A DNA stretch of 64,000 nucleotides, from NCBI RefSeq assembly GCF_013416525.1, contig NZ_JACCEM010000003.1, positions 124,001 through 188,000 of the forward strand, in the 5' to 3' direction. Numbering within the stretch: the first letter of the stretch is position 1; each line of letters begins with the position of its first letter. The position numbers were made by a program, and so were the translations under genes. The notes under the pieces are model-generated. The model saw only the letters and a list, made by a program, of their open reading frames with translations. It had not been told where the DNA came from and did no database searches. Positions 10,056 through 18,030 of the stretch are shown here, piece after piece. Source of the stretch: Parapusillimonas granuli. Lineage in GTDB: Bacteria; Pseudomonadota; Gammaproteobacteria; Burkholderiales; Burkholderiaceae_B.

Positions 10056-10939
10056 CTCCAAGTCGCCGCCAAGCGCTGCTCCGGCATGCCTTGCGCCTGG
10101 ACCTGGAACGCCAGCACGCGCCCGGCCAGGGGCTGGCCGGCCAGAGCCGGCGCGATGCGCGGATCGCCCATGGTCGTCACGAAGAGCGTACGCAGGTCGG
10201 AATCGCCGAACGCGCAATGCGTGGGGTGGGAAACCGGCAGGTCCAGAACCCCTACCAGCCAGCCTTCGGGTGAATACCGTTCGATGCGCCCTCCGCCCAC
10301 GCTGGCGCTCCAGAGGCAGCCGTCGGAGTCCATCGCGCTGCCGTCGGGCTTGCCCGACCCGCCCGCCGCCTGGACGAACAGCCGCCCGTCCGCCGCCTGG
10401 CCGTCCATGAGCCCGGCCTTTTCGTAGCGATGGATGGTTCGCGCATGCGTGTCGGAAAAGTAGAGAAACCGGTCATCCGGACTGAAGCAGATGCCGTTTC
10501 CCAGAATGGCGTGGCTGGGAAAGGCCCGGGCGTCCGTCGCGGAGGCGATGCGAAGGATGGCGCCGATCCTGGATACGCACCGCCGGTCCATGGTGCTGAT
10601 CCAGACGGCGCCATGCCGATCGCAGCGGCCGTCGTTGAAGCGTTCGTCCGGCGACATGGGCCATGCGCCCGCCAGGGGAGCGACGCATGCGTCGGAGAGA
10701 TCCAGCCAGACGAACCCGGAGCGCAAGGCCGCCAGCAGGCGGCCCGGCTGGGCGAGGTAGATCGAGGCCACCGGTTTCGGCATGGCATAGCGCCGCAGCG
10801 CGTGGTTCGCATACGCATAGATTGCCGGGTCAACGACGTCTATCCAGTGGAGCGTGCCGGAATGAGGGTCCCAGACAGGGCTTTCCCCCAGCATGCAGAC
10901 CGCGTCGGAGCGCCACGTCAGTTTGGAGTCCAGTTTCAC
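10052..10939 (-). CDS. SMP-30/gluconolactonase/LRE-family protein
   Basis: The protein is a six-bladed propeller lactonase-like enzyme. Supporting motifs are LGESPVWDP near the N-terminus (metal-ligand Glu), FNDGRCDRHGAVW, ILGNGICFSPD and GSAMDSDGCLW (metal-ligand Asn and Asp). The family hydrolyses sugar acid or other lactones, using a divalent cation. A GTG at 10939 has a GAGAG about seven bases upstream and yields 295 residues, the usual length. A longer frame to 11011 would overlap the receptor gene and lacks homology. It overlaps the thiolase gene by ATGA. In this operon it may open a lactone intermediate. Confidence 0.85.
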   Translation of the reverse strand: MKLDSKLTWRSDAVCMLGESPVWDPHSGTLHWIDVVDPAIYAYANHALRRYAMPKPVASIYLAQPGRLLAALRSGFVWLDLSDACVAPLAGAWPMSPDERFNDGRCDRHGAVWISTMDRRCVSRIGAILRIASATDARAFPSHAILGNGICFSPDDRFLYFSDTHARTIHRYEKAGLMDGQAADGRLFVQAAGGSGKPDGSAMDSDGCLWSASVGGGRIERYSPEGWLVGVLDLPVSHPTHCAFGDSDLRTLFVTTMGDPRIAPALAGQPLAGRVLAFQVQAQGMPEQRLAATWR

Positions 10940-10968
10940 TTGCAAGCTCTCATTGGAGTCGGGAGGCT

Positions 10969-11949
10969 TCAATCCAGCTTGATGCCGACCTGTTTCGCTA
11001 TGCCGCCCCATTTCCGCCGCTCGTTGGCGATGAAATCACGGAACTCGTCGCGCGTCGATTCCACGATGATGAATCCGCTGGCCTCCAGTTGATTCCTGAC
11101 ATCCGGCATCTCCTGGATTTTCATGAGTTTCGCATGCAGGTCCTGGACGATCTCCAACGGGGTTCCCGCGGGAACCAGGAATCCGCTCCAGTCATAGATT
11201 TCGAAGCCCTTGAGCGTTTCGTCCATGGTCGGCGTGTCGGGGTAGCGGGACAGCCTCGTATCGCTGGTCACCGCGAGCGCGGTGAGTTTTCCGCTTTGCA
11301 CCAAGGGCCATACGCCGGCCTGATTGCCGAAAACGATATCGATCTCGCCGCCGGCGACGCCGACTATCGAGGCGGGGGTGGAGCTGAACGGGATATGGGT
11401 CAGCGTGATCCCGGCGCTCGTGTTGAGATATTCGCCGGAAAGATGCTGCCCGGTCCCGTTGCCGCCGGAGGAAAAGGTCAATTTGGTCGGCTTGGCCTTC
11501 GCCTGCTCGATGAGATCGGCCAGCGTGTGGATGGATGAGGTTTTCGCGGCGGCCAGCACCAGGGGAGACTTGACCAGTTGCGCGACCGGCGCGAAGTCGC
11601 GCTGCGCGTCATAGGGCAGGCGCGTGTATACGCTTGGATTGATCGCCAGATTGCCGAGCGCGCCGATGACGAGCGAATACCCGTCCGGCGCAAGCTTGGA
11701 CGCATAGGCCAAGCCGATGCTGCCGCCGGCGCCCGGCTTGTTTTCGACGTAGAAAGACTGGCCGTACAGCTCGCTCAGCTTTTGCGCATAGATGCGCGCG
11801 ATCAGATCGGGATTCGAACCCGCCCCCGCGGGCACGACGATGCGCACGGGCTTGGCCGGGTAGGGCGCGGCGGCGGCCGTCAATGCGCCAATTGCCAGGG
11901 GCAGGGCGACGATGAGCCTGCCCAGTCGCGCGAGTGGATTGAATTTCAT
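10969..11949 (-). CDS. Bug-family tripartite tricarboxylate transporter substrate-binding protein
   Basis: The 326-residue protein has a signal peptide (MKFNPLARLGRLIVALPL, cleavage near AAAAPYP). It then shows the Bug fold: YPAKPVRIVVPAGAGSNPD and VENKPGAGGSIG are the ligand-binding loops typical of the family. Bug proteins are periplasmic receptors for carboxylates and are hugely expanded in Bordetella and its relatives. Most act as orphans away from their TctAB membrane partners; none is encoded here. AAGGAG lies eight bases upstream of the ATG. Its place in a CoA-ligase operon suggests that it captures the acid later activated by the ligase. Confidence 0.95.
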   Translation of the reverse strand: MKFNPLARLGRLIVALPLAIGALTAAAAPYPAKPVRIVVPAGAGSNPDLIARIYAQKLSELYGQSFYVENKPGAGGSIGLAYASKLAPDGYSLVIGALGNLAINPSVYTRLPYDAQRDFAPVAQLVKSPLVLAAAKTSSIHTLADLIEQAKAKPTKLTFSSGGNGTGQHLSGEYLNTSAGITLTHIPFSSTPASIVGVAGGEIDIVFGNQAGVWPLVQSGKLTALAVTSDTRLSRYPDTPTMDETLKGFEIYDWSGFLVPAGTPLEIVQDLHAKLMKIQEMPDVRNQLEASGFIIVESTRDEFRDFIANERRKWGGIAKQVGIKLD

Positions 11950-11988
11950 GCTGTTCTCCTTTTGTGAATGCTTCCGGCCACTTGGGGT

Positions 11989-13575
11989 TCATGTGCTGGT
12001 CGAGAAAAAGGTCTCGCCGATCTTGTTCTTTTGCACTTTCTTGGTCGTCGTCAACGGCAGTTCGTGTTCGGCGACTATCCGAATCTTGCGCGGCACCTTG
12101 TAGGCGGCCAGCGAGCTCTTGCAGAAGGAAAGTATTTCGTCGCTGGTCACGGCCGTGCCGGGCTTCTTCACCACGACCGCTGCAAGCAGCTCGCCCCGCA
12201 CCGTGTCCGGCAAGCCGACCACGTGCGCCAGGTAGAGGGCCGGATGCTGCAGCAGGACGGCCTCCACTTCCGCGGGAGACACGTTTATCCCGCCGGTCTT
12301 GACCATCTCTTTCAGACGGCCTTGAAAGAACATGAATCCTTGTTCGTCGACATAGGCCAGATCGCCGGTCCTGAAATAGCCCTCGTCGTCGAACGCTTTG
12401 GCCGTCTGTTCCGGATCCTTGTAATAGCCGGGAGTCACATAGCCCTTTAGGCAGAGTTCGCCGATCCGCCCCGGGGGAAGCCGCTTGCCGTCGGGGTCGA
12501 CGACTTTTTGCAGGACACCGGGCAGGGGGCGGCCGCATGAGGTCAGGCGCAATTCCAGGGGATCGTCGACGTCGGTGACATGGGAATTGCCATAGACCTC
12601 GCTCAGGCCGTAGAGATTGCATATTTGCGGGGCCATTTCGATCGCCCGGATCCTTTGCTCGCGATTCCCGGAGGCCGACCCGCCGCGCAGCGACGAGAGG
12701 TCCCTTCTTTTGCGGTCCGGGTGGTCGTATAGCGCCTGCGCCATATTGGGGGTCGCATAGATCAGCGTGCACTGCTCCCGCTCGATCAGTTCCAGCGCCG
12801 CGCCGGCGTCGAAATGTTCCTGGAGCACGATGGCCGCGCCGTGGGTGAGCATGTTCATCAGGGCGTTCGAGCACCCGTATCCCCAGAAGAGGGAGACCGC
12901 AAGCCATAAGCGGTCGCGGCGAGTCACGTGATGCCGTTCGCCGATGTTCCAGGTGTTTTCGATCAGGGCGTAGTGCTGCAGCTGCACGCCCTTGGGGCGG
13001 GCCGTGGAGCCCGAGGTGTACAGCAGGATGGCGACGTCGTCCCCCCGCACCGCGCTCATGCGATGCCGCAGCGTGGGCTCGCTTGGCCATTCGGCCCCTT
13101 CGATCCTGCCCAGAAACGGCAGCCAGCCGTTGGGCAGGTCGTCGGTGACGCCGATCACGCGCTCCAGCAAGGGCGCTTTCGCCCGTATCGCTTCCAGGTC
13201 GGAAAATACGTCCGCGTAGTCCGTTTTGAGAAATCTGCGCTGAAGAATGAGATGCTTGGCATCCGAATGTTCAAGCATGTATTCGAGTTCACGAGGCGTT
13301 GCCCAGGTATTCAGGGCAACCGCCGTTGCCCCGATGCCGGCGATGGCGAGCGCGCTCACGACCCACTCGATCCGGTTTCCCATGAGCACCGCGACTTTGT
13401 CTCCGGGCGCCACGCCCAGGTGGATCAGCCATCGCCCCGCTTCCCACACGGCATCCTTGAGTTCGGCGTACGTTAGCGTGCGGCCGCCGCAGATCAATGC
13501 CGGCGCGGCGGGATAGGCGTCCGCCTGCTCGCTCAGCAGACGCGGTATGGTTTTTGATCCGGGCCGTTGGTTCAT
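11989..13575 (-). CDS. AMP-dependent acyl-CoA synthetase/ligase
   Basis: This 528-residue enzyme belongs to the ANL superfamily. It carries LLYTSGSTARPKGVQ (P-loop), NLYGLSEVYG, the FRTGDLAYVDEQG hinge aspartate, GRLKEMVKTGGINVSP, and the catalytic lysine near the C-terminus (TTTKKVQKNKIG). It activates a carboxylic acid as an acyl-AMP and then an acyl-CoA; the substrate is unknown, perhaps an aromatic or branched acid. It is the first gene of the minus-strand operon and is divergent from the LysR gene, the usual setting for a substrate-induced catabolic ligase. The ATG at 13575 gives a typical N-terminus; its ribosome binding site is weak. Confidence 0.92.
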   Translation of the reverse strand: MNQRPGSKTIPRLLSEQADAYPAAPALICGGRTLTYAELKDAVWEAGRWLIHLGVAPGDKVAVLMGNRIEWVVSALAIAGIGATAVALNTWATPRELEYMLEHSDAKHLILQRRFLKTDYADVFSDLEAIRAKAPLLERVIGVTDDLPNGWLPFLGRIEGAEWPSEPTLRHRMSAVRGDDVAILLYTSGSTARPKGVQLQHYALIENTWNIGERHHVTRRDRLWLAVSLFWGYGCSNALMNMLTHGAAIVLQEHFDAGAALELIEREQCTLIYATPNMAQALYDHPDRKRRDLSSLRGGSASGNREQRIRAIEMAPQICNLYGLSEVYGNSHVTDVDDPLELRLTSCGRPLPGVLQKVVDPDGKRLPPGRIGELCLKGYVTPGYYKDPEQTAKAFDDEGYFRTGDLAYVDEQGFMFFQGRLKEMVKTGGINVSPAEVEAVLLQHPALYLAHVVGLPDTVRGELLAAVVVKKPGTAVTSDEILSFCKSSLAAYKVPRKIRIVAEHELPLTTTKKVQKNKIGETFFSTST

Positions 13576-13708
13576 GCGTGTCGTTCGCCATGATGTGTTG
13601 GAATTACTGAAATTCTAAGGAGCGCGAATGCATGCAACAAGCTTATTTGCTGTTATATTTTTTATTCCGTAAAGTTATTCATTCCCTCGTTGAGAGCCAA
13701 GGCCGTCG
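13576..13708. promoter_or_regulatory. Divergent control region between CoA-ligase operon and lysR
   Basis: This 133-base spacer holds a perfect interrupted palindrome, GAATT-ACTGA-AATTC at 13601-13615. It lies just upstream of the ligase start and is a candidate LysR-type operator. The lysR-proximal half (about 13640-13680) is AT-rich, with TTATATTTTTTATTCC. LysR regulators classically bind such divergent spacers. The binding site itself is inferred, not proven. Confidence 0.4.
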
Positions 13709-14641
13709 ATGAACAAAGACTTTGAAATAGACCTCGGCACGCTGCGCGTGGTCCTGGCGGTCGCTGAATGCCTGAGCTACACGCGCGCGGCGCATAAGCT
13801 GGGCATCACCCAGCCCGCCGTCAGCAAGCGCATCACGGCGCTTGAACGGAAGTTGCGCACCAAGCTTTTCCGCCGGGACGGGCAGCGTTTCTTTCCCACG
13901 GATGCATGCAGCGCCTTGTGCGAGCGGGCGGAGCAGATCTTCAGCCTTGTCGACCAGCTGACCGAGTCGACGCTGCATTTTTCCGAAAGGCCGACCGGCT
14001 CGGTGGCCATCGGCGTGCCGCAGAGCACCGGGGAGCGCCTGCTTCCGCTGCTCGTGCCGGCATTCCGGGACCGCTATCCGGGCATCTTCGTCCGGGTGGA
14101 GCAGGGATATGTCGCGGATCTATTCGAGCAGCTCATGGCCAAGCGGATCGACATCGCCATTCTGTTCGGCCATTTCAGCTCCCCGAATGTGGAGCTCGTT
14201 CCTCTTGCGGACCATGAGCTGGGCATCCTGTATCCCGCCTCCTGGAGCCGGCGCAGCCCATTGGGCTACCCGGTGCCCGAGGAGATATCCTTGAAGGAAG
14301 CGGCGCTGCTGCCATTGATCGCGCCGAGCATCGAACAAAGCCTGCGCCCCTTGATAGAGCGGACGTTCCATGCGGCCAGGCTGCGGCCGAACATCGCGAT
14401 CGAGATCAATAGCCTGGCGCTGCAAATGAGCCTGGTGGAGACCGGCTTCGGATGCATCTTCATCACGGAACGCGCAAAGCTGGGCGCCCGCAACGGGTCC
14501 GCCATGAAATTCGCCAGGCTGGCGGACGCGAGCATGACATGGCCGATGTCGATGGCCTTTCGCAGGCATGGCCAGAATACCCAGGCGGCCAAATTGATGA
14601 TGGCCATGATCCAGGATTGCATGCCTGCTTTGATGCGCTGA
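13709..14641 (+). CDS. LysR-family transcriptional regulator
   Basis: The 310-residue protein has the LysR N-terminal winged helix-turn-helix (YTRAAHKLGITQPAVSKRITALERKL). A periplasmic-binding-protein-like effector domain follows from about residue 90 (SVAIGVPQSTGERLLPLLVPAF). It is divergent from the CoA-ligase/Bug/lactonase/thiolase operon, which it most likely activates in response to the operon's substrate or a CoA intermediate. The start ATG at 13709 gives a normal family length. The 3' end is 45 bases from the convergent binding-protein gene. Confidence 0.93.
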   Translation: MNKDFEIDLGTLRVVLAVAECLSYTRAAHKLGITQPAVSKRITALERKLRTKLFRRDGQRFFPTDACSALCERAEQIFSLVDQLTESTLHFSERPTGSVAIGVPQSTGERLLPLLVPAFRDRYPGIFVRVEQGYVADLFEQLMAKRIDIAILFGHFSSPNVELVPLADHELGILYPASWSRRSPLGYPVPEEISLKEAALLPLIAPSIEQSLRPLIERTFHAARLRPNIAIEINSLALQMSLVETGFGCIFITERAKLGARNGSAMKFARLADASMTWPMSMAFRRHGQNTQAAKLMMAMIQDCMPALMR

Positions 14642-14686
14642 CCCGTCGCGCGGGCTCGGGGAATGAAACGCTGCGCGGGCGGCCCG

Positions 14687-15862
14687 TCAGGGCGCTTTCT
14701 CGTAGACCTCGTCGGCCGCCAGCAGGATGTCGACGGGCGGGTCGAAGCCTATGATGCGCGCGGTGCCCAGGTTCAGCGCGATCTTGGGCGGGTCGACCCA
14801 TAGCTGGCTGAGCTGCCGGGGCTTGGCGCCGTTGAGGATGCGGGCGATGGTTTCGGCGTGGAACAGACCGACGTAGGACACGTCGGCGCGGGCCAGGCTC
14901 AGCAATATGCCTTGCTCGACTTCTTGCGAGCCCGCCATGGAAAAGCTGGGGATCTTCGCTTTTTCCAGGATGTGCGCCAGGTCTTTGATGGACGCGCTGG
15001 TGATGCCGCGATGCAGGGTGACGTAGAAGGCATCGACCTTGTTCGACAGCTGGCGATAGCAGTTCAGCGCGTTCTCGATGGCCGCTTCGGTGCTGATGCT
15101 GCTGGACCGGGCGTGGCAGTGCTCGACCGCGAAGCCGAGCTCGCCCGCCACTTGCTCCACGGCGTCGACGGCGGCGTAGCTGCGGCCGGCGTCGCTGTCT
15201 TCATAGACGATGCCCAGTTTCTTGAAAGGCACGATGCCGTGGAAGAGCCGGACCTGGCGCTGGAAGCGTTCGGGTTCGACGCGGGCATGCAGATTGTCGC
15301 GGCCGCTGTCGGCGGCGCTGTCGGAGATCCGGGCGGCGATGGGGTCGCTGGCCGAGCCGACGATGGTCGGCACGGGCGGGCCCAGCGCGCGCATGTCCTG
15401 GCCGGCCCAGGTGCCCATCGCAATGATGAGGTCGATGTCTTTTTTGTCGTTGAGGCGGCGCATGATGGCCTCGCGCATGGGGGCGCGCTGCTCGGCATCG
15501 AAGTTGCCGGGCTGCCACCAGGCGTCCTCGACGAATTCCAGGTGGTTGCTGCGGACGTTCCGGCTGAGCCAGGACCACATTTCCCGGCCCGTCATGCCGG
15601 CGGGCATGTCTTCGCTCAGGCCCAGCCAGCCCAGGCGCTGCAGGCCTTCGACGATGGCGTCCAGCGTGCGCGGGTACTCGCTGTATTCGCCGCTTTCGAC
15701 ATAGCCCAGGCGCCAGCGGGAGCCGTCGGGCTTGCCGACCGGCGAGGTCATGAACACCTGGGGCGCCGCGGCGGCCTTTCCGCCGCCGCCCTGCGCCTGG
15801 GCGAGCGGCGTGCAGAGCAGGCCCAGCACGGCGAAGATGGCGGCGAGGTAGCGTGAAATCAT
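14687..15862 (-). CDS. ABC-type substrate-binding protein (ABC_sub_bind/TrpX-like)
   Basis: The 391-residue precursor begins with a signal peptide (MISRYLAAIFAVLGLL, cleavage after AQA). A two-lobed periplasmic binding fold of the ABC_sub_bind type follows (DLIIAMGTWAGQDM, PTIVGSASDPIAA, KLGIVYEDSDAGRSY, IPSFSMAGSQEVEQG). No permease or ATPase gene is nearby. Instead its ATG overlaps the stop of the phosphatase gene (ATGA). That suggests a sensory role: presenting a ligand to the membrane phosphatase rather than feeding a transporter. The open frame continues upstream through the phosphatase gene but only as a shadow. Confidence 0.85.
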   Translation of the reverse strand: MISRYLAAIFAVLGLLCTPLAQAQGGGGKAAAAPQVFMTSPVGKPDGSRWRLGYVESGEYSEYPRTLDAIVEGLQRLGWLGLSEDMPAGMTGREMWSWLSRNVRSNHLEFVEDAWWQPGNFDAEQRAPMREAIMRRLNDKKDIDLIIAMGTWAGQDMRALGPPVPTIVGSASDPIAARISDSAADSGRDNLHARVEPERFQRQVRLFHGIVPFKKLGIVYEDSDAGRSYAAVDAVEQVAGELGFAVEHCHARSSSISTEAAIENALNCYRQLSNKVDAFYVTLHRGITSASIKDLAHILEKAKIPSFSMAGSQEVEQGILLSLARADVSYVGLFHAETIARILNGAKPRQLSQLWVDPPKIALNLGTARIIGFDPPVDILLAADEVYEKAP

Positions 15863-17913
15863 GGATCGGCCCTTTTGGCTGCGATGACGGTGATGTCGTC
15901 CGATTGATCGGTGTCGTGCGCGAATTCGCGCACGTGCCGGATCAGCGCGTCGGTGGTGGCCTGGGCATCGGCGGGCGGGCGGCGGGCAAGGAATTCGAAC
16001 AGCCGGGATTCGCCGTACAGCTCGCCCGCGGGGTTGAGCGCCTCGGTGACGCCGTCGGTATAGCCCAGCACCGTTTCGCCCGGCTCCAGCACGGCGGTGA
16101 AGAGGCGGTAGGGCAGGCCGTCCTGGACGCCGCAGGCCGGGCCGCTGCGCCCTTCCAGCATGCGCAGTTCGCCGTTGCGCTGCAGTACGCACAAGGGCGG
16201 ATGGCCCGCGTTGGCCCAGGCCAGCTCGCCCGATTCGAGGTCGACCACCGCGAGTATCAAGGTGACGAACATGAGGTTCGGGTTGTTCTCGGCCAGGCGG
16301 TTGTTCACGCGTTCCATCAGTTGCGCGGGGTCGGTCTCGTCTTCGGCGCAGGCGCGGACGAGCGTGCGTGTGACGGCCATGAACAAGGCGGCGGGCACGC
16401 CCTTGTCGGAGACGTCGCCGATGACGAAGCAGAGCTTGCCGTTGTTCAGCAGGAAGTAGTCGTAGAGATCGCCCCCCACTTCTTTGGCCGGCAGCATGGT
16501 GGCATAGAGGTCGATCTTGTCGAGGATGGATTGTTCCAGCGGCACGGGGAGCAGGCCCATCTGTATGTCGTGGGCGATGCTCAGTTCGCTTTGCAGCCGC
16601 TCGCGGCTGGAGGTCTCCTGGACCAGGCTGGCGATTTTCTCGCGCAGCTGCTGGTCCATGAAAATGAAGGTGGCGGCCAGCCTGCCGACCTCGTCCGGCT
16701 GCTTGCGCGGCAGTTGCGCGATGTGGTCGGGGATGTCGGCCGCCGCGCTGAGGTCCTGCTCGGGCAGCTTGCGGGCGAAGTCGCTGAGCTGCTGCAGCGG
16801 CCGCGTGATGCGGGCGGACATGGCCCAGGCCACGAGCAGGGACAGGCCCAGCACGCCCAGGAAGATGGTGCCCAGTCGGAAGCGCAGGGCGGTGGCGGGA
16901 CGCGTCAGGTCGTCGGTGGGCACCGCCGCCACGATGGTCCAGCCCAGGGGCTTGAAGCGGGAGGCGCTGATTTCCCAGTCGCTCTTGTCTTCCGGGCTGT
17001 CGAAGGTGAAGGTGGCGATGTCCCCGTTGGGAGGGGGGATCCGGCGCAGCAGGTCGCGCAGCGTCGATCGGCTTTCGGGCTCGCGCTCGTCGAGCATGCC
17101 GGCGTGCATGGCCGGCAAGGGGGAGACCAGTTCGTCGTCGTCCCGCAGAATGAAGGCGAAACCCGAATCGGCCAGGCGCAGCGAACCCAGGGCCTCGCTG
17201 ACGGCGGTTTCCATTTCGTTGCGCCGGCGGTCGAATTGCTCGGAGACTTCGCGCGCGCTGTCGGTGATGGCGAAGATCCAGTCCCAGGGCTCGAAATAGG
17301 CAAAATAGGCGTAGCGCAATTCGCCCTGGCCGTCGCCGGCCAGCGACGGCCAGCGGTAGATGGCGAAGCTTTGCCCGGTGGTGCGGGCTTCCTGGTAGGC
17401 CGAGGCGGCCAGGTCGTGCCCTTTGAAGTCCTTGACGGTCGCCAGGCTCATGCCCAGCAGTTCGCGCTTGCCGCTGGCCAGGGCGATGAGGTCGCGGTTG
17501 AAGACGAAGGCGTAGCGGCCCTTGTCCAGGTTCAGGCCGTTGATCCATTTCTTGGCCAGGTCCTGGGCTTCGGTGGTGGTGATCTGCCGGCGTTCGACCT
17601 GTTCGGCGAACATGTCGAGCACCGAGCGCACGGTGGCGCCCAGCTGCACCAGATGGCTTCTGCCGTTGCGCACGGTGAGGATCTTGTCGTTCAGCAGCGC
17701 GCCCCAGCGGGCCTCGCTGTCGCGCACCAGCAGGTTGAGCACGTTGCGCACCGCTTGCTGTTCGCTGGCGACCACGCTGCGGGTGACGTTGCGCTGGGTG
17801 ACCAGGAGCACCGCCACGGCGACGACCAGCAGGGTCAGGCCGACCAGCAGGAATATTTTGCTGCGCAGCGAGGTCAATCGCATAGAAGACACCGGCTCGG
17901 TATTCATTTGCAT
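15859..17913 (-). CDS. Membrane sensor SpoIIE/RsbU-type PP2C serine phosphatase
   Basis: The protein is about 684 residues. It has a TM segment near residues 20-40, a large extracytoplasmic dCache-like sensor to about 350, a second TM near 355-375, a HAMP linker (SARITRPLQQLSDFA) and a C-terminal SpoIIE phosphatase. PP2C hallmarks are AHDIQMGLLP, EVGGDLYDYF, GDVSDKGVPAALFMA, NAGHPPL, GYTDGVTEA and SDDITVIA, with the metal-binding aspartates intact. Such enzymes dephosphorylate STAS anti-anti-sigma proteins. Candidate partners here are the RsbW-like kinase at 21.6 kb and the STAS protein at 52.8 kb. In-frame ATGs at 17913, 17907 and 17883 are all plausible starts. It is divergent from the MFS gene. 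Confidence 0.9.
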   Translation of the reverse strand: MQMNTEPVSSMRLTSLRSKIFLLVGLTLLVVAVAVLLVTQRNVTRSVVASEQQAVRNVLNLLVRDSEARWGALLNDKILTVRNGRSHLVQLGATVRSVLDMFAEQVERRQITTTEAQDLAKKWINGLNLDKGRYAFVFNRDLIALASGKRELLGMSLATVKDFKGHDLAASAYQEARTTGQSFAIYRWPSLAGDGQGELRYAYFAYFEPWDWIFAITDSAREVSEQFDRRRNEMETAVSEALGSLRLADSGFAFILRDDDELVSPLPAMHAGMLDEREPESRSTLRDLLRRIPPPNGDIATFTFDSPEDKSDWEISASRFKPLGWTIVAAVPTDDLTRPATALRFRLGTIFLGVLGLSLLVAWAMSARITRPLQQLSDFARKLPEQDLSAAADIPDHIAQLPRKQPDEVGRLAATFIFMDQQLREKIASLVQETSSRERLQSELSIAHDIQMGLLPVPLEQSILDKIDLYATMLPAKEVGGDLYDYFLLNNGKLCFVIGDVSDKGVPAALFMAVTRTLVRACAEDETDPAQLMERVNNRLAENNPNLMFVTLILAVVDLESGELAWANAGHPPLCVLQRNGELRMLEGRSGPACGVQDGLPYRLFTAVLEPGETVLGYTDGVTEALNPAGELYGESRLFEFLARRPPADAQATTDALIRHVREFAHDTDQSDDITVIAAKRADP

Positions 17914-18030
17914 GGGATTGTAAATTACTATTGCATGTCTGCGTTGGCCTTTCCGGCGCGCGGACGCGCCCGGCATCGGCGGTTTGCGCGCCGCGCGCCG
18001 TTCTTCGCACCGATACCAGGCACATCCACC

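Noticed and set aside
15853-18030. N-terminal extension of the MFS gene through the phosphatase region
   Set aside because: It is antisense to the phosphatase with no homology; the MFS protein starts at 18031 or at most 17935.
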